This document shows positions 52,258 to 61,028 of a DNA stretch of 64,000 nucleotides, piece after piece. Below the pieces are notes generated by a model that saw only the letters and a list, made by a program, of their open reading frames with translations, did not search any database and had not been told where the DNA came from. The stretch covers positions 85,840-149,839 of the forward strand of contig CAJSZQ010000007.1 in the NCBI GenBank assembly GCA_910574185.1, read 5' to 3'. The first letter of the stretch is position 1. Each line of letters opens with the position of its first letter. The position numbers and the translations under genes were made by a program. The DNA is from Lachnospiraceae bacterium (GTDB lineage: Bacteria; Bacillota; Clostridia; Lachnospirales; Lachnospiraceae).

Positions 52258-53268
52258 TTACAAAAGCTGTATCCCATGCTCTTCTGCAATCCGATTCGTT
52301 TCCTCCGGCCAGATTGAGGACTGTACCTCCCCAATATGTGCTTTCCTCAAATAATACATACAAATCCGGGACTGGCCGATTCCTCCTCCAATCGTATAAG
52401 GCAATTCTCCGTTTAGCAGAGATTTCTGGAAAGCAAGCTCCCGTCTGTCTTCACAGTCTGCCGCTCTTAATTGTTTTGCAAGAGACGCCTCGTCCACGCG
52501 AATCCCCATGGAAGACAGCTCCAGCGCTATGTCAAGAACCGGATAATATACGATAATATCTCCGTTTAACTCCCAGTCGTCATAGTCCGGCGCTCTTCCG
52601 TCATGCTTTTCCCCGGAAGAAAGAATTTTTCCAATCTGAGATATAAAGATTGCTCCCTTTGCTTTGGCATACTCATATTCCCGTTCTTTTGCGGTTAAAT
52701 CTGGATACAAATCCAGAAGCTCCTGGGATGTAACAAAGGTAATATCTTCCGGGAGCAGTGATTCTATGTAATTATATCTTCTCGACATATAATCTTCCGT
52801 ATCCTTCAAAGCAGCATAGACCTTCCTTACGGTATACTGCAATGTTTCCGTATTGCGTTCTTCTCTGGATATTACTTTCTCCCAATCCCACTGGTCTACG
52901 TAAATCGAATGAATATTATCCGTATCCTCATCTCTGCGGATTGCACTCATATCCGTATACAGACCTTCTCCTGAATGAAATCCGTACTTTTTTAATGCGT
53001 AGCGTTTCCATTTAGCAAGAGAATGTACGATTTCAGCCGTATTATCATCCTGTTCCTTAATCCCGAAAGACACTGGCCGCTCTACGCCGTTCAAGTTATC
53101 ATTCAGACCGCTTTCCGGCTTTACGAACAATGGAGCTGAAACTCTTGTTAGATGCAGTGATTTCGCAAGAGCGCTCTGAAAATGGTCCTTAACCTCCTTA
53201 ATTGCAACCTCAGTTTCCCGAATCGTAAGAGGCGATACATACCCCTCCGGTGTCATAATCTGTGTCAT
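52258..53268 (-). CDS. asnA: Aspartate-ammonia ligase (asparagine synthetase A)
   Basis: This 336-aa class II tRNA synthetase-like enzyme has LHLTRVSAPLFVKPESGLND, NGVERPVSFGIKE, YVDQWDWEKVI and the C-terminal GGGIGQSRICMYYLRKAHIGEVQSS. It makes asparagine from aspartate, ammonia and ATP. AAGGAGACAGAG lies before the ATG. Together with aspartate kinase and an amidohydrolase it forms a minus-strand block. No T-box-like leader is visible because the upstream gap is only 20 bp. Confidence 0.97.
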   Translation of the reverse strand: MTQIMTPEGYVSPLTIRETEVAIKEVKDHFQSALAKSLHLTRVSAPLFVKPESGLNDNLNGVERPVSFGIKEQDDNTAEIVHSLAKWKRYALKKYGFHSGEGLYTDMSAIRRDEDTDNIHSIYVDQWDWEKVISREERNTETLQYTVRKVYAALKDTEDYMSRRYNYIESLLPEDITFVTSQELLDLYPDLTAKEREYEYAKAKGAIFISQIGKILSSGEKHDGRAPDYDDWELNGDIIVYYPVLDIALELSSMGIRVDEASLAKQLRAADCEDRRELAFQKSLLNGELPYTIGGGIGQSRICMYYLRKAHIGEVQSSIWPEETNRIAEEHGIQLL

Positions 53269-53288
53269 ACTCTCTGTCTCCTTCCTCT

Positions 53289-54101
53289 TTATTCTGAGCT
53301 GCAGGCTGGAATCTTCATATCCAGCAGCTTCTCTGCATTCGTATGGAATATCATTTGTTTTTCATCTGCGGTCAGAGGCAGCCGGTTGATATGCTCTACA
53401 AATTCCGTCTGGTCTCCCCATGGTGAATCTGTGGCAAAGAGAATCCGGTGAATCCCCTGTTTTCTTGCAATTCGCATAAATTGTTCATCCGTAATATAGC
53501 CAAAAACTACTCCGGTGTCAAACCAGGCGGGAATACCAATCAGATACTGCTCTACCTCATCCCACCGAAAAAAGCCTCCCATGTGCGCCAGAACCAGCTT
53601 ATCTGGCTGCACATCCTCCACCATGTTAACCACTCTGTCCGGGGTACAGTGGGTAAGTTCTTTATAACCAGGGTCAAAACCTGCATGGATACTGACAATT
53701 AAGCCCAGCTCGCTGGCATAAGAAATGATACGTTTATACTTTATATCGTCGATAAAAGTCTGCTGGTAGTCTGGATGGAGCTTGATTCCTTTAAACCCAT
53801 GTTCTTTCAAATATTGTAATTCTCCCTTGTAGTCAGAAGTTTCCGGATGGATTCCTCCAAAAGATAATAACCGCTCCTCACCTCGGAATTGTTCCGCAAA
53901 TCGGTTGATAGAAGTAAATTGCTCCGGTTTGGTTGCCACTGGGAGAATAATGGAACAGTCAACGCCCGCCTTTTGGGACGATTCTCTTAATCCTGCGGCG
54001 GTTGCATCCGTATAGGGATTTGTCTCACAGCTTGCGCTTAAAATCGCCAGCGTGTTTTTCGCTATTTTATTTGGAAATATATGTGTATGAAAATCTATCA
54101 T
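53289..54101 (-). CDS. Amidohydrolase family protein (TIM-barrel)
   Basis: This 270-aa protein has the metal-binding opening IDFHTHIFP, then KGIKLHPDYQQTFIDD, SIHAGFDPGYK, LAHMGGFFRWDEVE and ATDSPWGDQTEFVEHI, which follow the amidohydrolase_2 (PF04909-like) fold order. The substrate is unknown; decarboxylation or hydrolysis of a small acid is possible. It lies 3 bp from the aspartate kinase gene and 20 bp from asnA, so it is probably co-transcribed. No direct link to aspartate metabolism can be read from its sequence. Confidence 0.85.
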   Translation of the reverse strand: MIDFHTHIFPNKIAKNTLAILSASCETNPYTDATAAGLRESSQKAGVDCSIILPVATKPEQFTSINRFAEQFRGEERLLSFGGIHPETSDYKGELQYLKEHGFKGIKLHPDYQQTFIDDIKYKRIISYASELGLIVSIHAGFDPGYKELTHCTPDRVVNMVEDVQPDKLVLAHMGGFFRWDEVEQYLIGIPAWFDTGVVFGYITDEQFMRIARKQGIHRILFATDSPWGDQTEFVEHINRLPLTADEKQMIFHTNAEKLLDMKIPACSSE

Positions 54102-54104
54102 AAT

Positions 54105-55424
54105 CTATACCTGTATTGTTACAAAAATATCGTAAATTGCCTTGATTGCATTGTTAAAATCGTGGTTTCGCACGCCGATGATAATATTTAATTCGCTGGA
54201 ACCCTGGTCAATCATACGCACATTCACATTGGCATGCGCCAGTGCGGAAAAGATTCTTCCAGAAGTACCTCTTGTTGATTTCATTCCCCGCCCTACAACG
54301 GCAATCAGGGCTAAGTCGGACTCCATTTCCACAAAATCCGGCTCCACAGCCCTGTGGATTCCTGCCAGAACCTTCTGCTCCTTCTCCTCAAATTCATCCT
54401 GATGTACCAGAATCGTCATCGTATCAATACCAGAAGGCATATGCTCAATGGAAATATTATTCTGAGCAAATACATCCAGAACCCGCATGCAGAAACCAAC
54501 TTCCGCGTTCATCATCGCCTTTTCAATCGTAATAGAAGCAAAATCCTTCTTGCCGGCTATTCCGGTAATGACAAACCTGGGCTTCCTGCAGGTGGCTTCT
54601 ACAATCAGAGTTCCCTTATCCTCCGGTACATTGGTGTTGCGGATATTAATGGGTATTCCTTCTTTTCTGACAGGGAAAATCGCATCTTCGTGAAGTACGG
54701 AAGCCCCCATATACGACAGCTCTCTGAGCTCCCGGTAGGTAATTACATCAATCGCTTTTGGATTCTTCACCACTCCCGGATCTGCAATCAAAAATCCGGA
54801 CACATCGGTCCAGTTCTCATACATATCCGCGTGCACTGCCTTTGCAACGATAGAACCGGTTACATCGGAACCTCCTCTGGAAAACGTCTTTATTCGGCCG
54901 TCCGCCGCCATGCCATAGAAGCCGGGAATCACAGCCTTTTCTGTACGCGACAGCCGCTCGGACAGAATGCTCTGCGTCTTGGCGCCGTCAAAATTCCCAT
55001 TTTCATCAAAGAAAATAACCTCTGCCGCGTCAATAAATTCATAACCAAGATAGTTCGCCATAATAATGCCGTTTAAGTACTCGCCCCTGGAGGCGGCGTA
55101 ATCTCTGCCGATTTTCTTGCTGAAATTCTCTCTGATAATTTTAAATTCTCCCTCAAGGCTTAAATCCAGCTTCAAACCGTCGATAATTTCCTGAAAACGA
55201 GCTTTAATCTCTGCAAGCTCCGCTTCAAATTTCTTCTCCTGGATTGCCAGATGATAACAGCTATAGAGCATATCGGTAACTTTGGCGTCCTTTGGAAATC
55301 GTTTCCCAGGAGCGGAAGGTACCACGTAGCGTCTCGCTTCCTCCTGACGGATAATCTTTCCTACTTTCTGAAACTGCTCCGCGCTGGCCAGAGAGCTCCC
55401 TCCAAATTTCACAACTTTTTTCAT
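54105..55424 (-). CDS. lysC: Aspartate kinase
   Basis: This 439-aa enzyme begins KKVVKFGGSSLASAEQFQKV, the kinase phosphate loop, and has FSRGGSDVTGSIVAKAVHAD. Two C-terminal ACT-like domains (about 300-439) include the SSELNIIIGVRNHDF segment, suggesting feedback control by lysine or threonine. It commits aspartate to lysine, threonine and methionine synthesis. AGGTTAG lies before the ATG. It has no long leader, so a lysine riboswitch is not seen here. Confidence 0.95.
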   Translation of the reverse strand: MKKVVKFGGSSLASAEQFQKVGKIIRQEEARRYVVPSAPGKRFPKDAKVTDMLYSCYHLAIQEKKFEAELAEIKARFQEIIDGLKLDLSLEGEFKIIRENFSKKIGRDYAASRGEYLNGIIMANYLGYEFIDAAEVIFFDENGNFDGAKTQSILSERLSRTEKAVIPGFYGMAADGRIKTFSRGGSDVTGSIVAKAVHADMYENWTDVSGFLIADPGVVKNPKAIDVITYRELRELSYMGASVLHEDAIFPVRKEGIPINIRNTNVPEDKGTLIVEATCRKPRFVITGIAGKKDFASITIEKAMMNAEVGFCMRVLDVFAQNNISIEHMPSGIDTMTILVHQDEFEEKEQKVLAGIHRAVEPDFVEMESDLALIAVVGRGMKSTRGTSGRIFSALAHANVNVRMIDQGSSELNIIIGVRNHDFNNAIKAIYDIFVTIQV

Positions 55425-55478
55425 TTTACTAACCTCCGTTTTCGTGACTGTTCATTCTGGGATTTTTATATTCCTGAA

Positions 55479-55976
55479 TCATTTCTTTGGCTCTGTTTCG
55501 CGAATAATATCACCGAATCTTGCGTTTGCAGCCTTTAACAAATCTGCAGGGGCAAGGCAAAGCTGCATGCCGATTTTGCCTCCGCTTACATAAATCCTCT
55601 CAAACTGCGCTGCCGTTTCCTGAACCACTGTAGGAAATTTTTTCTTCATACCAATCGAGGTACAGCCGCCCCGCACATATCCGGTCACCTGTGTCAGTTC
55701 TTTCAGCGGAAGCATCTCCAAAGACTTCTCTCCCACTGTTTTTGCGGCCTTCTTGAAATCAATCTCCTCTTCTATAGGAATAACAAATACATAATGAGCG
55801 CCGCTCTTTCCAGTTGTGACGAGCGTTTTAAAAACCAGTTCATGATTAAGGCCCAATTGCTCGGCTGTCTGGATTCCGTCGGTAAATTCATCGCATTCAT
55901 AGGTTTGATACGTATAGGAAATTTTCAAACAATCCAGAATGCGCATCGCATTGGTTTTTACTTCTTTTTTACTCAT
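55479..55976 (-). CDS. ybaK: YbaK/EbsC family Cys-tRNA(Pro) deacylase
   Basis: This 165-aa protein has EQLGLNHELVFKTLVTTGKS, VIPIEEEIDFKKAAKTVGEK and GYVRGGCTSIGMKKKFP, typical of YbaK deacylases that clear mis-charged Cys-tRNA(Pro). The ATG at 55976 has AAGGAA 7 nt upstream. A frame starting at 56048 overlaps the terminator of the neighbouring gene and is rejected. The gene is likely transcribed ahead of lysC. Confidence 0.92.
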   Translation of the reverse strand: MSKKEVKTNAMRILDCLKISYTYQTYECDEFTDGIQTAEQLGLNHELVFKTLVTTGKSGAHYVFVIPIEEEIDFKKAAKTVGEKSLEMLPLKELTQVTGYVRGGCTSIGMKKKFPTVVQETAAQFERIYVSGGKIGMQLCLAPADLLKAANARFGDIIRETEPKK

Positions 55977-56042
55977 AAACGCTTTCCTTGAAATTATTTG
56001 TTCTTCTAGTTTTCTATCATACCACTTCACTAAAGTAATGCG

Positions 56043-56092
56043 CAACAAAAAAAGAACACTGCCACAGACAAATTTCGTCCGATTTGCAGTGT
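56043..56092 (-). terminator. Intrinsic terminator after the radical-SAM pair
   Basis: On the minus strand ACACTGC (reading from 56092) pairs with GCAGTGT (to 56056), followed by TCTTTTTTT. The loop is about 23 nt. Confidence 0.75.
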
Positions 56093-56134
56093 CTTTTATG
56101 ACAAAATAAACAATTTTTCATTCATCCTGTTATT

Positions 56135-56890
56135 CTAAAATTCGCTTTGGGATGGTATCTCCCATCCCAGCGCTTCCAGTGATACATGCGCTGGTCCGGC
56201 ATTTTGGGGATTCTTTGCATACAGTTCTCTACGGTGATAATGAAGCTTTCTTCCTTCTTCTTTGATAAATGTCAGGAAAGTTTCCATCACAAGATCAGGT
56301 TTTAAATTCGCCTCGCTTCCGGCGGCAAGCTTTAAACAGATTCCAGCCGTTTCCAGATGAAAATCATAAATCATTGGTTTGATATCCACTTCCTTCTCAC
56401 TGCGTTTGGTCTTTTTTAAAACTACAATCGAAGGCTGGGCCAAAAATGCCTGAATCTTATCTGCAAAAAACGAAGGAAACACTGACTCGCTGCTGTTATA
56501 TTCTCTAAGAGACGTCTCTTCTGCTTCTTTAGGAACGACCAGATATTCTGCCGCCGCAACAAGGGTCATGCCGCTGCTTTTTTTATCTTCGTGAATCTGA
56601 CGGAAACTAACCACATCGATTCCCTCTGTCACAGTCTGATTCAGCCGGTAAATAGCGTCCACAGAGGAAACCGGCTCCGCCAGTTCTATATCCAGATATT
56701 CCCCTTCGCTGGTAATACCAAGTCCTAAAGGCTGTGCAAAGGACATAATCATATGGGGACTGAATCCAGAAGTAAATGCAATGGGAATATCTGCCCGCCG
56801 CATAGCTTTCTGAAAGAAACGCATCACATCAAGGTGGCCGAGGAATTTTAAGACTCCGTATTTGCGGAATTTAATTCTTACTTTCAACAC
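56135..56890 (-). CDS. TIGR03936 family radical-SAM-associated protein (DUF2344)
   Basis: This 251-aa protein begins LKVRIKFRKYGVLKFLGHLD and has ADIPIAFTSGFSPHMIMSFAQPLGLG, the DUF2344 signature. It is the standard partner of the large B12-binding radical-SAM protein upstream; their joint reaction is unknown, with tRNA modification suspected. The GTG at 56890 has AGGAGG 7 nt upstream; an earlier GTG at 56896 touches that site. It overlaps its partner by 20 bp. Confidence 0.93.
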   Translation of the reverse strand: MLKVRIKFRKYGVLKFLGHLDVMRFFQKAMRRADIPIAFTSGFSPHMIMSFAQPLGLGITSEGEYLDIELAEPVSSVDAIYRLNQTVTEGIDVVSFRQIHEDKKSSGMTLVAAAEYLVVPKEAEETSLREYNSSESVFPSFFADKIQAFLAQPSIVVLKKTKRSEKEVDIKPMIYDFHLETAGICLKLAAGSEANLKPDLVMETFLTFIKEEGRKLHYHRRELYAKNPQNAGPAHVSLEALGWEIPSQSEF

Positions 56891-58736
56891 AGACACCTCC
56901 TTTCCAGACAGCCGCGCCGCAGCCTGAACACTGCGTCCGACAGTTTGGCGTAATTTCAGCTTTCATAGCCCTCTCCCATTCTTCCCTTAAAAATTCTTTC
57001 GTAACGCCGATATCGATAAAATCCCATGGGAAAATTTCGTCTGCTTTCCGCTCTCTTAAATTGTAAAAATCAATGTCTATACCAGTATTTTCAAAGGCTT
57101 TCATCCATTTCTCATTGTCAAAGCACTCGGTCCAGGAATCATAGATACACCCCAGCCGATAAGCTTCTTCAACGACTGCTCCCGTACGCCTGTCGCCTCT
57201 TGCAAAAACGCCTTCCAGTACGGTTACCTCCGCGTCATGCCAGTTATAGCGGAGACTTTTCTTGTTAAGCTGATTTAAAAACGCATGTTTTACAATCGCA
57301 GCCCTGGCGATATATTCTTCATTGGTCAGCATTGCGGCCCATTGGAACGGAGTAAATGGCTTGGGAATAAAGAAGGATGAGCTTGCAGTAATCTGACATT
57401 TTCCATTTCTCTGCTCCTTCGGAATCTCATAATAGCGCCTTGCCACTTTGTCTGCAAGCACTGCTATTGCTGCCATATCTTCTTCTGTTTCTGTGGGGAG
57501 CCCCAGCATAAAATAAAGCTTCACCTTATTCCATCCGCCCTCAAAAGCCTGCCCGGCTCCGTTCAGAATATCCTCTTCGGTCAGCCCCTTGTTAATGACA
57601 TTCCGCATTCTCTGGGAACCGGCCTCCGGTGCGAAAGTCAGACTGCTCTTGCGGACATCCTGAATACGGCTCATGACATCCAGAGAAAAGGCGTCAATCC
57701 TTAAGGACGGCAGGGAAATATTAATCCCTTTCCCTTTAAACTCTTCAATCAGAAACGTTACCAAATCTTTCAGTTCACTGTAATCGCTGGTGCTTAAGGA
57801 GCTTAAGGAAATTTCCTCGTGTCCGGTACTTTTTAACATCCGGCGGGCATATTCTTTTAACTGCTCCACATCCCGTTCCCTGGTGGGACGATAAAGCATT
57901 CCCGCCTGACAAAAACGGCATCCCCGAATGCAGCCTCTCTGCACTTCCAGCACCACCCGATCCTGTGTAACCTTAATATAGGGTACCAGCGGCCGTTCCG
58001 GGTAAACGGTATCCGTTACATCCAAAACAACTTGTTTCTTTATTCGGTCCGGGGCCAGCGGATTCGTTGGATAAAATTCTGCAATAGTTCCGTCCTCTTT
58101 ATAGTGGGTCTCGTAAAAGGACGGAACATAAATTCCTTCAATCTGACAGGCCGCCTCCAGAAATCGGTTCCGGCTTCCTCCTGCCGCCTGATTCGCTTTG
58201 TAGGCGTCTAAGAGCTGGTCGTATACCGTCTCGCCCTCCCCAATATAGAATAAATCAAAAAATTCCGCCAAAGGCTCCGGATTATAGGCGCAAGGCCCCC
58301 CTCCAATAACAATCGGGTCCGTCTCATCTCTTTGGTCTGCATGAAGCGGAATTCCTGACAAATCCAGAACCTGCAAAATATTGGTATAGCACATCTCATA
58401 CTGTAAAGTAATTCCAAGAAAATCAAAGTTTTTCACCGGATCCTGGGATTCCAGGGCAAACAAGGGTATCTGCTGCTCTCTCATAAGTTTGTCCAAATCC
58501 AACCATGGAGAGTACACCCGCTCGCACCACACATCCTCCCGGCGATTGAACATATCGTAGAGAATCTGGATGCCAAGATGAGACATGCCAATCTCGTAGA
58601 CGTCGGGAAAACACATGGCGAAGCGGATATCCACCTTTTCAGAGTCTTTCATGACACTGTTTACTTCATTCCCGATGTAGCGGGCTGGTTTCTCGATTTT
58701 TAGTAATATTTCATCATTTAAAGCTAGTTTTCTCAT
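56871..58736 (-). CDS. TIGR03960 family B12-binding radical SAM protein
   Basis: This 621-aa protein has a B12-binding N-terminal region (DIRFAMCFPDVYEIGMSHLG) and the radical-SAM cluster CIRGCRFCQAG near residue 270, then SLSTSDYSEL and FAPEAGSQRMRNVINKGL. The C-terminal end has Cys-rich CRTQCSGCGAAV. The family always pairs with DUF2344 proteins. In Clostridia the pair usually precedes ribonuclease G and rplU. Here asnA, an amidohydrolase, lysC and ybaK lie between the pair and rplU, and ribonuclease G is not seen. Confidence 0.95.
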   Translation of the reverse strand: MRKLALNDEILLKIEKPARYIGNEVNSVMKDSEKVDIRFAMCFPDVYEIGMSHLGIQILYDMFNRREDVWCERVYSPWLDLDKLMREQQIPLFALESQDPVKNFDFLGITLQYEMCYTNILQVLDLSGIPLHADQRDETDPIVIGGGPCAYNPEPLAEFFDLFYIGEGETVYDQLLDAYKANQAAGGSRNRFLEAACQIEGIYVPSFYETHYKEDGTIAEFYPTNPLAPDRIKKQVVLDVTDTVYPERPLVPYIKVTQDRVVLEVQRGCIRGCRFCQAGMLYRPTRERDVEQLKEYARRMLKSTGHEEISLSSLSTSDYSELKDLVTFLIEEFKGKGINISLPSLRIDAFSLDVMSRIQDVRKSSLTFAPEAGSQRMRNVINKGLTEEDILNGAGQAFEGGWNKVKLYFMLGLPTETEEDMAAIAVLADKVARRYYEIPKEQRNGKCQITASSSFFIPKPFTPFQWAAMLTNEEYIARAAIVKHAFLNQLNKKSLRYNWHDAEVTVLEGVFARGDRRTGAVVEEAYRLGCIYDSWTECFDNEKWMKAFENTGIDIDFYNLRERKADEIFPWDFIDIGVTKEFLREEWERAMKAEITPNCRTQCSGCGAAVWKGGVCVESKN

Positions 58737-58833
58737 AGGTTTCCTTTCGGTTTTTGTATATAATTCACAATTTTTGCGCTCTGTTTTCTCTGTAGGCTAG
58801 TTCTTTGAAAAAAATATAGAGATTCTCAATGTT

Positions 58834-60537
58834 CTATCCCTTCTGACATATTACCTTACAACTTTTTTTATAACAGCCAATCCCAAATTTATGAATTGTC
58901 TGCATACCCTCCTGCTGCAGGGCTTTAAGATACTCTTCATCTTCAATCTGTTTCAATGCTTTATTACATACTGCTTCAAATACACCATTTTCTGCATACT
59001 TCACTTCTATAATACATCCTATCTTTTCTGATGGAATCCTAATCATAATATCCGTATATCCAACACCCGATTCTGCGTTTGATTTCACGATCCAATTTTC
59101 TTCTGCTCTCATCAAGCCTAGCAACATCCCATGATAAAAGTTCTCTTGCATCTCTTTTCGGATATAAGTATCCCGAATACTGATAGAATCAGCCATAAAG
59201 CTGTTAAACAATAACTGAACCGTTTCCCCCTCTCCTTCTTTTACCGCCGTACAGAATTTCTGCCATCGTTCTGTGTTACTTACAGTCTTTGTTTCAAACC
59301 ATGACAGGATTCTGTCTTTGTAGATTTCAAGGATTTCCCTGTTGGGAATTACCAGTCTGTGAACCTTGCCAACCGGAGCCGCTAAATCTGTCAGATAACC
59401 TGTCGCGAAAAGAACACTCCACAAATACATCTGCCTTTTCTGTAGTTCTCTATTGTCAAAATCTATATATGTCAACCCTGAAATCAATGGCTTTTCTACG
59501 CACTCTCCTGAAATCAACGCCTCAATCTCTACTCTTGTAGTCTCGCTAGAATGTTCCAAAATATCCTTCACAATACTATTGCTACTGCTATTCTCCCAAT
59601 GCGGCTCCATTCGGGCACTCCTTGATTCCAGAAATTTGTCACACTGATTGAGTACATCCCAAGGGCAATATACATGGGTATTTCCGAACCGGTATCCGTC
59701 ATACCACTCCTTAAACAGCTCGAACTTATCCCCCAGATTATAGTAATCCAGTAAATCGTTAACTTCCCAATCAGTAAATCCAAAACAATCTGCGAAACGG
59801 ACATCTGAGACAGTCCGTACTTTAAAGTTATTCAGTCCTGTAAAAATACTTTCTTTTGCAATCTGAAGACACCCAGAAACCACTGCAAATTCGAGGTTCT
59901 CATTTGTTTTAAGCACCTGGCTGAAAATAGAACGAATCAGGTTTACCATCTGTGAATAATATCCATTCTGATAAGCCTTGTCCAAAGGCACATCATATTC
60001 GTCAATCAATACGATAACCGAAGTGCCATAATGCTTACGCAAAAGCCTTGTTAATAGTTTCAGACTATTGTGAAGTTCTGAAGGTTTTTCTAATTGATTT
60101 TCTACCAGCCGCTCAAACTTTGCTTTGTCATACTGCATTAATCTCTCGCTCTCCATAAGGAAATCCAACCTTGCTGCTTCTTCACTGACCACCGTACACA
60201 ACATTTCATATGCCGACTGAAAATCTTCTCCTCCAACATCTTTCAGGCTAATGGAGATAACGGGGTATTTTCCCATGTGCTGCTCGCACAACTCTTTTTC
60301 TTCAGCAATCTTCAGCCCATCAAACAATTCAGCATCTGTACCAATCTCGAAAAAAGTCTTTAGCATATCTAAATTTAAACTTTTACCAAAACGCCGAGGA
60401 CGTGTAAAAAGATTTACGCTGCCCCTGGTCCTTAGTAGTTCGCCGATAAATTCAGTCTTGTCCACATAGTAAAACCCCTTGGTTCTAATATTGCGAAAAA
60501 ATTCTTCTCCTATCGGAAGTTTCTTCTTCTCTATCAT
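58834..60537 (-). CDS. AAA-ATPase-like / PD-(D/E)XK nuclease-fold protein (DUF1703-type)
   Basis: This 567-aa protein has an N-terminal AAA-ATPase-like domain with KLPIGEEFFRNIRTKGFYYV, the P-loop variant FTRPRRFGKSLNLDML and VLIDEYDVPLDKAYQNG. The C-terminal part has GVGYTDIMIRIPSEKIGCII and EVKYAE, a PD-(D/E)XK-like pattern. Such genes are multi-copy in many gut Firmicutes and Bacteroidetes and of unknown role, perhaps defence or mobile-element related. GAGAGG lies upstream of ATG 60537; an extension to 60615 has no site. It borders gene debris. Confidence 0.88.
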   Translation of the reverse strand: MIEKKKLPIGEEFFRNIRTKGFYYVDKTEFIGELLRTRGSVNLFTRPRRFGKSLNLDMLKTFFEIGTDAELFDGLKIAEEKELCEQHMGKYPVISISLKDVGGEDFQSAYEMLCTVVSEEAARLDFLMESERLMQYDKAKFERLVENQLEKPSELHNSLKLLTRLLRKHYGTSVIVLIDEYDVPLDKAYQNGYYSQMVNLIRSIFSQVLKTNENLEFAVVSGCLQIAKESIFTGLNNFKVRTVSDVRFADCFGFTDWEVNDLLDYYNLGDKFELFKEWYDGYRFGNTHVYCPWDVLNQCDKFLESRSARMEPHWENSSSNSIVKDILEHSSETTRVEIEALISGECVEKPLISGLTYIDFDNRELQKRQMYLWSVLFATGYLTDLAAPVGKVHRLVIPNREILEIYKDRILSWFETKTVSNTERWQKFCTAVKEGEGETVQLLFNSFMADSISIRDTYIRKEMQENFYHGMLLGLMRAEENWIVKSNAESGVGYTDIMIRIPSEKIGCIIEVKYAENGVFEAVCNKALKQIEDEEYLKALQQEGMQTIHKFGIGCYKKSCKVICQKG

Positions 60538-60649
60538 AATCCTGCACCTCTCTTCAGGTATCACTTTCATCATCTTTCCCGCACCTGTTAATCTACAGAT
60601 ACACTCTTTTGTCAAGAAAACAGCTGCCTTCTCATCTTGCCTTATATAT

Positions 60650-60769
60650 TATCACGTACCGATTAATGTATTTACTGCTTTTTTCCTCCAGCCTAGCAAG
60701 GCTTTCCTCTTCCAGCAGTACGCCCTTGTCAATGATGCCGATATCATCAACAAGCAATGAAATTTCAGA
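60650..60769 (-). pseudogene. C-terminal remnant of a bacitracin-type ABC transporter ATPase
   Basis: Forty in-frame codons read SEISLLVDDIGIIDKGVLLE and then EESLARLEEKSSKYI, matching the region after the H-loop of BcrA/YtrB-type ABC ATPases. There is no start, Walker A or signature. The frame is preceded by a TAG at 60770-60772 and then the response-regulator fragment in the same frame. Confidence 0.7.
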
Positions 60770-60772
60770 CTA

Positions 60773-60892
60773 ATATGTGACTGGAAAGAAGAATTGTTTT
60801 CCCTCTTTCATCACACAGCCGTCGGATAAATGAGCGGAAATCTCGAAACCGTCGGCTCCCGGCGTCATAACGTCCAGTATGACAAGCTGATA
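60773..60892 (-). pseudogene. Receiver-domain remnant of a response regulator
   Basis: The minus-strand frame reads YQLVILDVMTPGADGFEI, the phospho-acceptor Asp region of a receiver domain, then loses similarity (SAHLSDGCVMKEGKQFFFPV) and stops at a TAG. An upstream TGA closes the frame. The rest of 60538-61028 (60893-61028, 60538-60649) shows nothing that I can support. Confidence 0.6.
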
Positions 60893-61028
60893 ACTGTTTT
60901 CTTTTCATCTTCATTTTTTCCGGCTCTGCAGCGTCAGGTCTGACTGGGATTGAAACTACACCGATACAGACATAGCCCGCAAATACTCTTCATAAACTGC
61001 CCTCTGTCAATGTTTTCTAAACTCTAAA

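Noticed and set aside
54354..55076. Plus-strand open frame of 240 codons opposite lysC
   Set aside because: Fully antisense to a well-conserved aspartate kinase with no family resemblance; composition shadow.
55425..55478. Lysine riboswitch upstream of lysC
   Set aside because: Only 54 bp separate lysC from ybaK, too short for the known lysine aptamer.
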